From NCBI GenBank assembly GCA_963841715.1, contig CAWJDP010000003.1, forward strand, positions 372,001 to 436,000: a DNA stretch of 64,000 nucleotides. Direction: 5' to 3'. The position numbers and the translations under genes are program-made. Of the stretch, positions 45,585 to 54,467 are shown piece by piece (the first letter of the stretch is position 1; each line of letters starts with the position of its first letter). Below the pieces are notes generated by a model. The model did no database searches. It was given only the letters and a program-made list of their open reading frames with translations, and was not told the DNA's origin. Source of the stretch: DASPWW01 sp963841715 (GTDB lineage: Bacteria; Actinomycetota; Thermoleophilia; Solirubrobacterales; 70-9).

Positions 45585-46898
45585 CTAGGCCGGGACGGCG
45601 ACACGGCCGCCGAGCACGCGATCGGTGTAAGCGTTGCGGAATCTGCCGTCGGGGTCGAGCCGCGCGCGCACGCGCTGGAAGTCGTTCCAGCGCGGGTAGC
45701 GCCCGGCGAGCGTCTCGGCGGTCTGGAAGTGGCGCTTTCCCCAGTGCGGCCGCCCGCCGTAGTCGTCCATGATCTCCTCGACGCCGCGAAAGTAGCGCTC
45801 CCACTCCATCCCGCGGTACATGTGGACGGCAACGTAGGCCGTGTCGCGCTCGTGGGCCGGGCTCAAGAGCGCGTCGTCCGGGGCGACGAAGCGGACCTCG
45901 ATCGGGAAGCTGACGTCGAGTTTCGGCGAGCGCGCGAGCTCGAGCACCCTGGGGACGGCCTCGGCGGCGCGCCGGCGCGGAATCGCATACTCCATCTCGG
46001 TGAAGCGCACGCGGCGCGTGGTCGCGAACACCCGGTGGCTGCGGTCCATGCGCACCGAGCGGCCGACCTGGCTCGCCATGAGCCGGGCCAGCCGTGGGAT
46101 CCGGTCGGGGAACCGGCGGCCGATCCTCGACAGCGCGTCCAGCGCCCAGTTCTCGAGCACGACGTCGTTGAGGAACCTCGCCGCCGCCGAGGGCGGATGG
46201 GGCGGCTCGTCGGTGCGCTCGCTCTCCCGCAGCAGCGCCGTCTCGGTGTGCGGGAAGACGAAGAACTCGAAGTGGTCGTTGCGATCGGCGAGCTCGTCGA
46301 GGTTGGCGAGCGTCTCGTCGAGCGGCTCGGGATGGTCGACCCGCCGCAGCCGGAACGCCGGCACCGTCCGAAGCGTGACCGCGGAGACGACCCCGAGGGC
46401 TCCGATTCCAACGCGCGCGGCGAGCAGCGCCTCGGCGTCGGCCTGACCCGCGCACTCGTGCACGCTGCCGTCGCCGAGCACGAGCTCGACGGCCTCGATC
46501 TGGGCGGAGAGGTTCGGGAACCGCGCACCGGTGCCGTGGGTCCCGGTCGAAATCGCCCCGGCAAGCGTCTGCACGTCGATGTCGCCGACGTTCTCCATCG
46601 CGAGACCGTGGCGGTCGAGCTCGGCGCCGAGCTCGCCGATCACGATTCCGGCCTCCGCCCGCACGCGGCCGGTGGCGCGGTCGACGTCGATGATCCTGTT
46701 CAGGCGCTCGAGCCGCAGCAGCGTCCCATGCGTGCAGGCTGCGTCGGTGAACGAGTGCCCCGACCCGGCGACCCTGATTGTGCGGCCCGCGTCCGCGGCG
46801 CGCTCTATCGCCGTAACGAGCTCGGACCGCGATCGCGGCTGCTCGATCGCCGCCGGGGCGCAACACTGGTCCCCGGCCCAGTTTCGCCACTCGGCCAC
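45585..46898 (-). CDS. FAD-linked aldonolactone oxidase (D-arabinono-1,4-lactone / L-gulonolactone oxidase family)
   Basis: 437 residues. The N-terminal FAD domain contains VAGSGHSFTD, whose His is the usual covalent flavin attachment site in this VAO family, then DVQTLAGAISTGTHGTG and GIGALGVVSAVTLRTVPAF. The C-terminal ALO domain has the conserved RPHWGKRHF. Such enzymes oxidise aldonolactones or alditols with oxygen. The substrate may be L-gulono-lactone or a sugar alcohol; it cannot be read from sequence. It is convergent with the PLP enzyme (16-bp gap) and divergent from tRNA-Ser(TGA). Confidence 0.9.
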   Translation of the reverse strand: MAEWRNWAGDQCCAPAAIEQPRSRSELVTAIERAADAGRTIRVAGSGHSFTDAACTHGTLLRLERLNRIIDVDRATGRVRAEAGIVIGELGAELDRHGLAMENVGDIDVQTLAGAISTGTHGTGARFPNLSAQIEAVELVLGDGSVHECAGQADAEALLAARVGIGALGVVSAVTLRTVPAFRLRRVDHPEPLDETLANLDELADRNDHFEFFVFPHTETALLRESERTDEPPHPPSAAARFLNDVVLENWALDALSRIGRRFPDRIPRLARLMASQVGRSVRMDRSHRVFATTRRVRFTEMEYAIPRRRAAEAVPRVLELARSPKLDVSFPIEVRFVAPDDALLSPAHERDTAYVAVHMYRGMEWERYFRGVEEIMDDYGGRPHWGKRHFQTAETLAGRYPRWNDFQRVRARLDPDGRFRNAYTDRVLGGRVAVPA

Positions 46899-46944
46899 CC
46901 GAAAAGCGTACGGCTACGCTCCCGGAACAGTCGATGCCGCGCCT

Positions 46945-47032
46945 GGAGGGGTGGCAGAGCGGTCGAATGCGGCGGTCTTGAAAACCGCTGACCGGGTTCC
47001 CCGGTCCGGGGGTTCGAATCCCTCCCCCTCCG
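46945..47032 (+). tRNA. tRNA-Ser (anticodon TGA)
   Basis: An 88-nt class II tRNA: acceptor GGAGGGG/CCCCTCC, anticodon stem GCGGT/ACCGC with loop CTTGAAA (anticodon TGA, UCN codons), variable arm TGACCGGGTTCCCCGGTCC and T-arm GGGGG-TTCGAAT-CCCTC. The discriminator is G and CCA is not encoded. Confidence 0.95.
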
Positions 47033-47048
47033 TCCAAATCTTGGCGCG

Positions 47049-47082
47049 CCCCGCGCGCCGCGATCGCATCGGCGCGCCGGGG
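47049..47082. terminator. Strong GC hairpin downstream of tRNA-Ser(TGA)
   Basis: CCCCGCGCGCC and GGCGCGCCGGGG can pair with one bulge around an 11-base loop, 17 bp after the tRNA end and 40 bp before the GGDEF gene. There is no U-run, so it is a candidate transcript end or processing signal rather than a proven terminator. Confidence 0.4.
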
Positions 47083-47121
47083 TCGCTCGGCTCTTACAAT
47101 GCGCCATTCAAGAGGAGTCTG

Positions 47122-48657
47122 GTGTTGAAGGGCCATGCCGCGGCGCTCGCGCGGCGGCTGAGAGCGACGACAGGGACCCCCGTGGAGAACCCACGGGTGA
47201 TGGGCCTGACCCTTGCCACGCTGTTCTTCCTCGGCGGATCGGTGGGAACGATCTCGCTGCTGCTCCCGCATCCCGAGGGCTTCAACGACGGCGCATTGTG
47301 GACCAACATTGCGATCTCGTTCGTCGCCGCGGCCGGGTTGGCGGTGCTCGCCGGCCGTCTCCCGCCGTGGTCGCTGCAGATTGCGCTCCTCGGCGGAATG
47401 CTCTTGGTCACGCGCGCGGTCTACTACAGCGACCAGCCGAGCGGGTTCTATGCGCTTTGGTACCTGTGGGTCGGCCTGTACGCGTTCTTCTTCTTCGGAC
47501 GCGGTTGGGGTCTCGTGCACACGGTGACCATCGCGCTCGCCTACGCCTGGGTCCTCAGCGAGATTCCGCATGACGCCGTGCTCGCGCGCTGGACGATGAT
47601 GGTTACAACACTCGTCGTCGCCGGCGGGCTGATCGACGCTTTCGTCCTCCGGGTTCGGCGAACGGCTGCTGAGGCCGAGTCGCGGGCGCGCAACCTCGCA
47701 GCCGTCGACTCGGTGGCACACGACCTTGCCCGCGCCACTGACGCCGCCTCGTTGGGGCCCGCAATCTGCGATGCGGTCCGAGAGGTGTCCGCGGCGCAGG
47801 GTGTCTCGCTGTGGCAGCCCGGGTCGGGCGGAGCCGGACTCGTCTGCACGGCGTCGACGGACGGGGAGCTCGACGGGGCCGTGGTGCCGCTCATCGGCCC
47901 CGCCTCCGCAACGGTGAGCGTGTTCACCTCGGGATCGCCGCTGTTCGTGCCGGATGTCGTCGGCAATCCCGTTGTCAACAAGGCACTCGCCGAGCGCACG
48001 CACGCTCGCACGGGAATGTTCCAGCCGGTGATCCGCGAGGGCGTGCCGATCGGGGTTCTGGTCCTCTACTGGCTCGAGCGCGTTACGAGCCTCGACCCCG
48101 ACCTCGACCAGATCGTCAAGCTGCTGGCGGCCGAAGCGTCGATCGTGATCGAGCGCGGGGAGCTTCTCGAGCGCCTCGAGCGCGTCGCGCGCACCGACGA
48201 CCTCACCGGGCTGCCCAACCGCCGCGCCTGGGACGAGGAGCTTGTCCGCGAGATCGCGCGGGCGGAGCGCGACGGCAGCCTGTTGTGCGTCGCGATGCTC
48301 GACCTCGACCACTTCAAGCGCTACAACGACGAGCACGGACACCAGGCGGGCGACCGACTGCTGAAGGAGGCGACGGCGGCGTGGCAGGTGCGCCTCCGCC
48401 TCACCGACGTGCTCGCGCGCTACGGCGGCGAGGAGTTCACGCTCGCGCTGCCGGGCTGCGATCCGCAAGCGGCGCTGACGCTGATCGAGCGCCTGCGCAG
48501 CGCCACGCCCGAGGGACAGACGGTCTCGGCCGGGCTCGCGCATTGGCTGGACGGCGAGAGCGCAGACTCGCTCGTCGGCCGCGCCGACGGAGCGCTGTAC
48601 GAAGCCAAGCGCGCGGGGCGCGACCGCATCGTCTCCGCCGCCGCCGTCCCGGGCTAG
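47122..48657 (+). CDS. Membrane GAF-GGDEF diguanylate cyclase
   Basis: 511 residues from GTG 47122 with AGAGGAG just upstream. Residues 27-175 hold about six membrane helices, then a short linker helix, a GAF-like sensor (about 195-345) and a GGDEF domain (355-508). The active site is GGEEF (435-439). An allosteric I-site RLTD sits exactly five residues before it (426-429), and TDDLTGLPNRRAW is the usual entry motif. It should make cyclic di-GMP with product inhibition. The stop overlaps the convergent heparinase-like gene by 4 bp. Confidence 0.93.
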   Translation: MLKGHAAALARRLRATTGTPVENPRVMGLTLATLFFLGGSVGTISLLLPHPEGFNDGALWTNIAISFVAAAGLAVLAGRLPPWSLQIALLGGMLLVTRAVYYSDQPSGFYALWYLWVGLYAFFFFGRGWGLVHTVTIALAYAWVLSEIPHDAVLARWTMMVTTLVVAGGLIDAFVLRVRRTAAEAESRARNLAAVDSVAHDLARATDAASLGPAICDAVREVSAAQGVSLWQPGSGGAGLVCTASTDGELDGAVVPLIGPASATVSVFTSGSPLFVPDVVGNPVVNKALAERTHARTGMFQPVIREGVPIGVLVLYWLERVTSLDPDLDQIVKLLAAEASIVIERGELLERLERVARTDDLTGLPNRRAWDEELVREIARAERDGSLLCVAMLDLDHFKRYNDEHGHQAGDRLLKEATAAWQVRLRLTDVLARYGGEEFTLALPGCDPQAALTLIERLRSATPEGQTVSAGLAHWLDGESADSLVGRADGALYEAKRAGRDRIVSAAAVPG

Positions 48658-50480
48658 AACTGAGGCGGCGGCGTCTGCTCGACCGAGAGCGCGCCACCGG
48701 AGCGGACGACGTGGAGCGTGTACAGCGGCGCCGTCCCGTCGCTCACCTGGACCGTCGTCCCCGCGTCCTCGGCGGGGCCGACGAGCGTGCCGCGGATGTC
48801 CCTCGAGTCGTCGAGCCCGAGCGTCGTGATGTGGTCGACGTTGCTGCCGCGGGTCTGGTAGCGCACCGTCCAGCGGCGGTCGCGCTCGCGGAACTCGGGG
48901 AACATGAAGCCCTCGATCGGGTTCCGCCTGCCGCGGAACCTCCGCAGGTTCCCGGGGCCAACGCTCGATGAGCTGAACAGGTCCCCGTCGAAGCCCTTGG
49001 CGTGGAGCTTTAGCTCGTCGCCGGCGTTGTCGACGTCGACGTCGGGGCCGAGCTGAATGTAGCGGCGGTAGCGGTGCGTGGCGGCCGAGCGCACACGGTC
49101 GATCACGAACAGCGCCTCGCCCGGCTTGTAGAGGAAGAGCCGGTTGTGGTCGACGCCCTGGCGCGCGACAAGCGGGTTCGTCCCCTGGATCGCGTACCAG
49201 CCGTCGCCGCCCCCGCCGGCAACGATCCCACTGTGGTAGGCGAGCCGGCTCTTTCGCGGGAAGCTCTTGTTGTCCACCGTGAGCACGCTGTGCGCGCGGC
49301 TCGCCTGCGAGAACGCGTACCACTTCCCAGGGTCCTTGCTGTACAGGCCGGTGTCGCTGACGATCCGGTGCCCCTGGTCGAAGAGGTCGAAGGTGAGGTC
49401 GTCGGAGTGCTTGTGGACGCTGGAGAAGAACGTCGCCGCGACCGACAGGTAGGCGGGCGGATCCTGGCGCTTGACGAACGCGAGCCCGCTCTGCGGGAGC
49501 AGCTTCAGGCCCTCGTCGGTCGACGCCTCGTCGTCGAGCTCGTCGCCGACGCTGGTGTAGTTGCTGTTCCCGAGCAGGACGTTGCTGCCGTCCGGCTCGA
49601 TGAGCCACCCGGCCACGTTCTTCATCAGCTCGTGGAGCGAGACCAGCGCCGGGTCCTTCTCGCCCGGGATGTCCATGAACCGCTCGAGCAGCTTCGTGAC
49701 GAGGATGTGGTAGGTCGCCGAGTGCTCGAGCCAGAAGCCCTCGCCGGCGATCGTGTGTGACTCGAGGTTGCGGATGAACCTCGTGCTGCCGGTCTGGCGC
49801 CACGAGGCTGACTTAGACATGAACGCAAGCTGCTGGCTCAACAGCACGAGCCCGGTGTCCTCGTACAGGCCCCGGTTGGTGTTGCTGTAGTGGCCGGTGA
49901 GGAACTGCCCTTGGCGCCGGAGCGAGCGCAGCAGCACACGGGCCTGCTTGTCGGTGAGAATGCCCTCGCACGACGCCGCTCGCGTGAGGAAGGCGATGTA
50001 CGGGGCTCGGTCGCCGACCACCTTGTCGAACCAGGTCCGCGGCGTCGTCTGCGGCCCGCTGTGGCGGAAGCGGTTGTGCCGCACCCAGTCGAGGATCAGG
50101 TCGCGCGCCTGGGCGAGCGCGCCGACGTCGCCGTTGTTGCGGTAGGCGTAGAACAGGACCGCAGTCCAGTTCAGGTCCTGGAGGTCGGCCTGGAAGGCGA
50201 GGCTGTGGTACGGGTCCTGGCGCCAGTTGACGCGCGGCACCAGGCGCCGCGTCGTCTTGTGGACGTGGAACAGACCCTTGCGCGCGTCGGCGATCTCCTG
50301 GCGCGAGTACTTGCCGACCTTGAGCACGTCGTAGTCGGCGGGACAGCTCGCGCCGCGAAGCGCGGTCACCGTGCCCGCCGAGGCCGGGCCAGGAGCCGCG
50401 GCGACCGCCGCCGCCGCACCCATCGTCGCCGCGGCGACGAGGAGGCGCGCGCGGATTCGCGTGTCAGCTTCGTGTCCCAA
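48654..50480 (-). CDS. Secreted heparinase II/III-like polysaccharide lyase
   Basis: About 608 residues from TTG 50480; frames farther upstream stay open, so the start is not certain. The signal peptide is RARLLVAAATMGAAAAVAAA, with a cleavable ASA. An alpha/alpha toroid follows, with NTNRGLYEDTGLVLLSQQLA, the GEGFWLEHSATYHILVTKLL block and YTSVGDE; then the beta-sandwich with SVHKHSDDLTFDLFDQGHRI and VSDTGLYSKD, the family signature holding the catalytic His/Asp region. Substrates in the family are uronic-acid polymers such as heparin, alginate or bacterial exopolysaccharides. It is divergent from the GH26-like gene. Confidence 0.85.
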   Translation of the reverse strand: MGHEADTRIRARLLVAAATMGAAAAVAAAPGPASAGTVTALRGASCPADYDVLKVGKYSRQEIADARKGLFHVHKTTRRLVPRVNWRQDPYHSLAFQADLQDLNWTAVLFYAYRNNGDVGALAQARDLILDWVRHNRFRHSGPQTTPRTWFDKVVGDRAPYIAFLTRAASCEGILTDKQARVLLRSLRRQGQFLTGHYSNTNRGLYEDTGLVLLSQQLAFMSKSASWRQTGSTRFIRNLESHTIAGEGFWLEHSATYHILVTKLLERFMDIPGEKDPALVSLHELMKNVAGWLIEPDGSNVLLGNSNYTSVGDELDDEASTDEGLKLLPQSGLAFVKRQDPPAYLSVAATFFSSVHKHSDDLTFDLFDQGHRIVSDTGLYSKDPGKWYAFSQASRAHSVLTVDNKSFPRKSRLAYHSGIVAGGGGDGWYAIQGTNPLVARQGVDHNRLFLYKPGEALFVIDRVRSAATHRYRRYIQLGPDVDVDNAGDELKLHAKGFDGDLFSSSSVGPGNLRRFRGRRNPIEGFMFPEFRERDRRWTVRYQTRGSNVDHITTLGLDDSRDIRGTLVGPAEDAGTTVQVSDGTAPLYTLHVVRSGGALSVEQTPPPQF

Positions 50481-50695
50481 TGCGTCCGCCCCGGGCCCTC
50501 CTATCAATGCCCCCTGCACTGATAGAGACCCGCCGGCCCAAGGTAGCTCACATACCGGGGCGCTGAAGCATTCATTGCACGACCGTGCCGGTGGATTGCA
50601 CGCGGCGGGGATCGCGTCGATCCTCCTGCTCACGTGTTGCTAATAGTGAGCGGACCCCGATCGGGTGCACGTCGGGGAAGCGGACCCAGAAGGCA

Positions 50696-51784
50696 GTGAG
50701 CGGATCGATACACCGGAGGCGGGGCGGGCCCCGCGGTGCGGCGCGCGGACGCGCGGCCGTGACAGCGTGCGTGGCCGCGCTTGCCTGCGTTGCGGCGCTC
50801 ACAGCGGCGCCCGGCGCGGGCGCGAGGGGGTTCGCGCCGAAGAAGGGCAAGGCCTACGCCGGCGTCTCGGACACCGGCGAGATCTCCGGATACCGCAAGT
50901 TCTCGTCGAACGTCCACCACCACCCGGCGATCCTGGAGGCGTTCCACTACTGGACGCTCCACCTCGACAAGGCGCTGGCGCGCTGGGATCAGGCGGGCGT
51001 TCGCGGCGTGCTCAGCGTCACCACGCGCTCCGACAGCGGCAAGGAGATCATCACCCCATGGGGGATCGCGCACGGAAACGGCGACAACTACCCGCTGCGC
51101 CTCAACCGCGAGATCGCCCACAGCCGCCAGACCGTCTACATCAGGCTGATGTCGGAGATGAACGGGGCGTGGAACCCCTACTGCGCGTTCGACCGCAGCG
51201 GCCACTTCCGCGGCAAGCGCCATTCGCCGCGGCAGTTCATCAAGGCGTGGCGCCGCTTCGACCTGATCGTCAAGGGCGGAAGGGTCTCGAAGATCAACCG
51301 GCGCCTCCACCACCTCGGGATGAAGGGGATCAAGGGAGACGCCAAGAACGGCCACCTCCCGAAGCGGCTGCCGAAGCCCAAGGTGGCGATGATGTGGGTC
51401 CCGCACTCGAGCCCGACTCCGAACATCCGCGGCAACCAACCCGGCAAGTACTGGCCCGGCGGAAAGTACGTCGACTGGACCGGGACCGACATCTTCTCGC
51501 GCTCGCCGAACTGGGCGAAGTTGCACGCGATCTACAACCACTTCGGCGCGAAGCCGTTCGTGATCGGGGAGTACGGGCTCTCAGCCGGCGACAGTCCGGG
51601 CTTCATCAAGAACCTGTTTGGCTGGGCGCACCACAACAAGCGGGCGCGGATGCTCATCTACTACCAGGGCTTCGCGGCCAACGACCCGTACCGGATCTGG
51701 CACTACCCGCGAGCGCGGCGCACCCTGACCCACATCCTCAACGGCAAGCGCTTCATCCAGCACCCGCCGGGAACGCACCACTAG
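50696..51784 (+). CDS. Secreted GH26-like glycoside hydrolase (endo-mannanase family)
   Basis: 362 residues from GTG 50696 (AAGG upstream). The signal sequence is TACVAALACVAALTAAPGAG. The catalytic pair fits GH26: acid/base E154 in YIRLMSEMNGAWNPY and nucleophile E292 in PFVIGEYGLS, with the conserved WVPHSS and WPGGKYVDWTG blocks between. GH26 enzymes cleave beta-mannan, and some cleave beta-1,3- or xylan-type bonds. With the heparinase-like enzyme on the opposite strand it forms a small secreted carbohydrate-degrading pair, perhaps for remodelling the cell's own glycan. Confidence 0.85.
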   Translation: MSGSIHRRRGGPRGAARGRAAVTACVAALACVAALTAAPGAGARGFAPKKGKAYAGVSDTGEISGYRKFSSNVHHHPAILEAFHYWTLHLDKALARWDQAGVRGVLSVTTRSDSGKEIITPWGIAHGNGDNYPLRLNREIAHSRQTVYIRLMSEMNGAWNPYCAFDRSGHFRGKRHSPRQFIKAWRRFDLIVKGGRVSKINRRLHHLGMKGIKGDAKNGHLPKRLPKPKVAMMWVPHSSPTPNIRGNQPGKYWPGGKYVDWTGTDIFSRSPNWAKLHAIYNHFGAKPFVIGEYGLSAGDSPGFIKNLFGWAHHNKRARMLIYYQGFAANDPYRIWHYPRARRTLTHILNGKRFIQHPPGTHH

Positions 51785-51898
51785 CGCGCCCTCCTCCATT
51801 CGCACCCCACGCGGTCGCGCGTCGCGCTGCCGCCGCCATCGCATCCGCCGATCCGGCCCGGGCGCCGGTCCCTGCTGATCTCGAAACCATCGGCGCGG

Positions 51899-53851
51899 CT
51901 ACTTCTTCTTGACCTTCAGCGCCTTCGCGCGCGTGTTCGCCGTGCCGCCGGTGGGCGTGAAGGTGATCGCGGCCCTGACCTTGACCTTGTGCTTGCGCTT
52001 GAGCTTCTTCTTCGCGGGCTTCGTCAGCTTCAGCGGCACCGGGACGGTTCCCGCGCCGGGGGCGGTTGCGTGCGAGGGGCCGAGCAGGAGCTTCCTCTTC
52101 GTCGCTTTCGCGTCCCTGACGTCGATCCGGCCGGCGCCGGGAACCGTCACGTCGACCTTCTTGCCCTTGGCCGAGCCGATCGAGAACTCGTTGCTCGGGC
52201 TCGGCGAGGTCGGCGGAGGCGGAGGCGGAGGCGGAGTTGGCGCGAGCTCGCGGTCGAAGCTCGCGACGGACGCGTCGATCGCGTCCGCGGTGTAGAGCGA
52301 GGCGCCGTCCGGGCTCACGGCGAGCGAGCCCGGGGAGGGACCGACAGAATGGAGGAGACCGCTGTCGACGCCATCCGGCATCGCGGAGGCGATCTCCGCG
52401 CACGCGCCGGAGCCGCCCGGGCCGCTCTGCGTGTCCCCGGTGAAGCAGCCGTGGAAGCTGAGCCCGCCCCCCGAGGCGCGGTCGAACTGCGTGACGGTCG
52501 CGTCCTGCACGGTCTCGACGTATGCGGAGTTGCCGTCAGGGCTCGTCGAGACGGCACCGGGGTATTTCAGGCCGGAGTCGTCGCCTCCCGCGCTCGCGTG
52601 AGGAAGCTCGGAGCAGGCCGCCGAGCCGGAGGGGCCGGCGTTGGTGTCGCCGGTGATGCATCCCTGGTAGCTGAGCGCGCCCCCGCCCGCACGATCAAAC
52701 GTCGCTATCGAGTCGTCCTGGATCGCGGTCGCGTAAAGCGACGAGCCGTCGGGGCTCAGCGCAAGCGACTCGAGATCGTGGAGCCCGGAGTACGTTCCCC
52801 CCGCCTGGGCGTCAGGAATCTGCGCGCATGCGCCTGAGCCGCCCGGCCCGGCATCCGTGTCACCGCTTATGCACCCCTGGTAGCTGAGCTCGCCCGTCGC
52901 CGTGTCGCGGGAGAAGCGCGCCACGGCGGAGTCGGACCCGCTCCCAACGTACACCGACTCTCCGTCGGGGCTGACCGCGAGCGAAATCGCGAAGTCCATC
53001 CCGGAGTGGGCGCCGCCCGAGTGGGCGCTTGGGATCTGCGTGCATGCCTTCGGCCCACTCGGCCCGCTTTCGGTCTCACCGGTGATGCAACCGCTGTAGC
53101 TGAGCGCGCCGGTGCTCGTGTTGCGGTCGAACGTCGCGACAGAGTCGTCGATTGCGGAAGCCGTGTACAGCGACTTGCCGTCTGGGCTGATCGCGAGGTC
53201 GTAGTCGTTTTCGAGCCCGGAGTTGTCTCCTCCCGACGTCGCCTTCGGGATCGTCGTGCACGCGCCGGAGCCCGCGCCACCGGTCTGGGTGTCACCGCTG
53301 ATGCAACCCTTGTACGTGAGCGCCCCGGTGTCGGTGTCGCGGTTGAAGCGCGCGACCGCGCTGTTGCCCGTCGCTGCGGCGTACACCGACTTTCCGTCGG
53401 GGCTCACGATCACCGAGGTCACCAAGTTGAGGCCGGAGTTCGCTCCCAACGCGTCGGCGCTCGCGATCTGCGAGCACGCCCCCGATCCGCTCGGGCCCGC
53501 ATTCGTGTCGCCGGTGATGCATCCCTGGTAGCTGAGCGCGCCGGTCGTCGCGTTGCGCGAGAAGCGCGCCACGCCCGCGCCGCCGAACGACGCCCCGTAC
53601 AGCGAGGTGCCGTCCGGGCTCAGCGCGACCCCGGTCAGGTACTGCATCCCCGAGTCCAGTGCATTCGACGCGGCGCTCGCGATCTGCGAGCACGCCCCCG
53701 ATCCGCTCGGACCCACCTCCGTCTTGCCCGTGATGCAGTCCTTGTACGTGAGATCGCCGGTCGCCGCACCGGCTCCGCTGGGCAGCGCGGCGGCCGTCAG
53801 TGGCGCGGCTGCGACGAGCGCGATCGCCGCCATCCTCCGGATCGCCCCCAT
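51899..53851 (-). CDS. Secreted seven-repeat beta-propeller protein
   Basis: 650 residues from ATG 53851 (GGGAG just upstream). A signal peptide (AAIALVAAAPLTAAALPSGA) precedes seven repeats of about 72 residues. Each has YxGCITGDTxxGPSGSGAC followed by SGLxxxxSLAVSPDGxSLYxAS and an AxFDR turn. The repeat pattern SPDGxxxY is that of lactonase/YVTN-type propellers. A Pro-rich stretch and a basic C-terminal beta domain ending LKVKKK follow. Every blade has a Cys pair about 17 residues apart that could form one disulfide per blade. Binding partner unknown. Confidence 0.82.
   Translation of the reverse strand: MGAIRRMAAIALVAAAPLTAAALPSGAGAATGDLTYKDCITGKTEVGPSGSGACSQIASAASNALDSGMQYLTGVALSPDGTSLYGASFGGAGVARFSRNATTGALSYQGCITGDTNAGPSGSGACSQIASADALGANSGLNLVTSVIVSPDGKSVYAAATGNSAVARFNRDTDTGALTYKGCISGDTQTGGAGSGACTTIPKATSGGDNSGLENDYDLAISPDGKSLYTASAIDDSVATFDRNTSTGALSYSGCITGETESGPSGPKACTQIPSAHSGGAHSGMDFAISLAVSPDGESVYVGSGSDSAVARFSRDTATGELSYQGCISGDTDAGPGGSGACAQIPDAQAGGTYSGLHDLESLALSPDGSSLYATAIQDDSIATFDRAGGGALSYQGCITGDTNAGPSGSAACSELPHASAGGDDSGLKYPGAVSTSPDGNSAYVETVQDATVTQFDRASGGGLSFHGCFTGDTQSGPGGSGACAEIASAMPDGVDSGLLHSVGPSPGSLAVSPDGASLYTADAIDASVASFDRELAPTPPPPPPPPTSPSPSNEFSIGSAKGKKVDVTVPGAGRIDVRDAKATKRKLLLGPSHATAPGAGTVPVPLKLTKPAKKKLKRKHKVKVRAAITFTPTGGTANTRAKALKVKKK
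52244..53752 (-). repeat. Seven tandem coding repeats of about 215 bp (propeller blades)
   Basis: The seven repeat units inside the propeller gene are about 215 bp each with no spacer and are more alike in some pairs (units 2 and 6) than others. They are coding repeats and not a CRISPR or satellite array. Such repeats can vary in number by recombination. Confidence 0.8.
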
Positions 53852-54026
53852 CTCCCATGCTCCGTCACAACCACCCACTGTCACAGCCATCACTCGCCTC
53901 CTGCTTCGTGACCGGGCCCACCTTCCAATCGGCACCGAAGCGGTCGACCTTGAGCCCGATCGCCGAACAGGGCCGCCGGTCGCTGGATGGGATGAGGCCC
54001 ACCGGGCAACGGTGGCCGGCGGCGGG

Positions 54027-54392
54027 CTAGCTGCCCCTCACCCAGGCCTTCGCGTCGTCGAGCTCGGCGGTCGGAAAGACCCGCACCTCTGCGGGGATCA
54101 GGAAGCCGAAGCCCCGCACCATGTGCGCGTAGGCGTCGTGGTCGGTGACGACCGCGATCCGCTCCCAGGCGGAGATGTGCTTCATGCCGACCTTCGTGTC
54201 CTCCCACATCGCCGCCGGCTCGTAGCCGGTGAACTCGTCGCCGAGCACGTACAGCAGGCTCAGCTTGTCCTGCTTCTGGAGAGCGGACTCGATCGCGGGG
54301 TCGAGCACGTCCTCGTAGTCGGCTCGGGTCACTTCGCCCTTGGCGAGAAAGCCGAGCACGCCGTCCCCCAGTCCCTCGGTCCGCTCGATCAT
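54027..54392 (-). CDS. SpoIIAA-like (STAS-fold) protein
   Basis: 121 residues from ATG 54392, directly after GAGGAAGGAG. It matches the SpoIIAA-like family seen in soluble STAS-type proteins: GVLGFLAKGEVTRADYEDVL, LSLLYVLGDEFTGYEPAAMW, MKHISAWERIAVVTDHD and AEVRVFPTAELDDAKAWV. Related structures have a STAS fold without the phosphorylated Ser of anti-sigma antagonists. It is next to the enoyl-CoA hydratase and may be unrelated to it. Its role is unknown. Confidence 0.8.
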   Translation of the reverse strand: MIERTEGLGDGVLGFLAKGEVTRADYEDVLDPAIESALQKQDKLSLLYVLGDEFTGYEPAAMWEDTKVGMKHISAWERIAVVTDHDAYAHMVRGFGFLIPAEVRVFPTAELDDAKAWVRGS

Positions 54393-54467
54393 CGCGGCTC
54401 CTTCCTCCTCGCGAACGTTCGGAGGACGCATTCTCGCAGCGGGGCGGCGGGGTCTGCCAGGGCGCGC

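Noticed and set aside
45538..49803. A 1421-residue minus-strand frame
   Set aside because: It crosses the aldonolactone oxidase, tRNA-Ser and GGDEF genes in the wrong frame and shows no family motif. The true genes overlap it fully.
50500..50525. Inverted repeat CTATCA/TGATAG upstream of the heparinase-like gene
   Set aside because: The stem is only six bases with a 13-base loop, too weak to call an operator or terminator.
52244..53752. Tandem repeats resembling a repeat array
   Set aside because: The units are about 215 bp, unspaced and in frame. They encode propeller blades, so this is not CRISPR.
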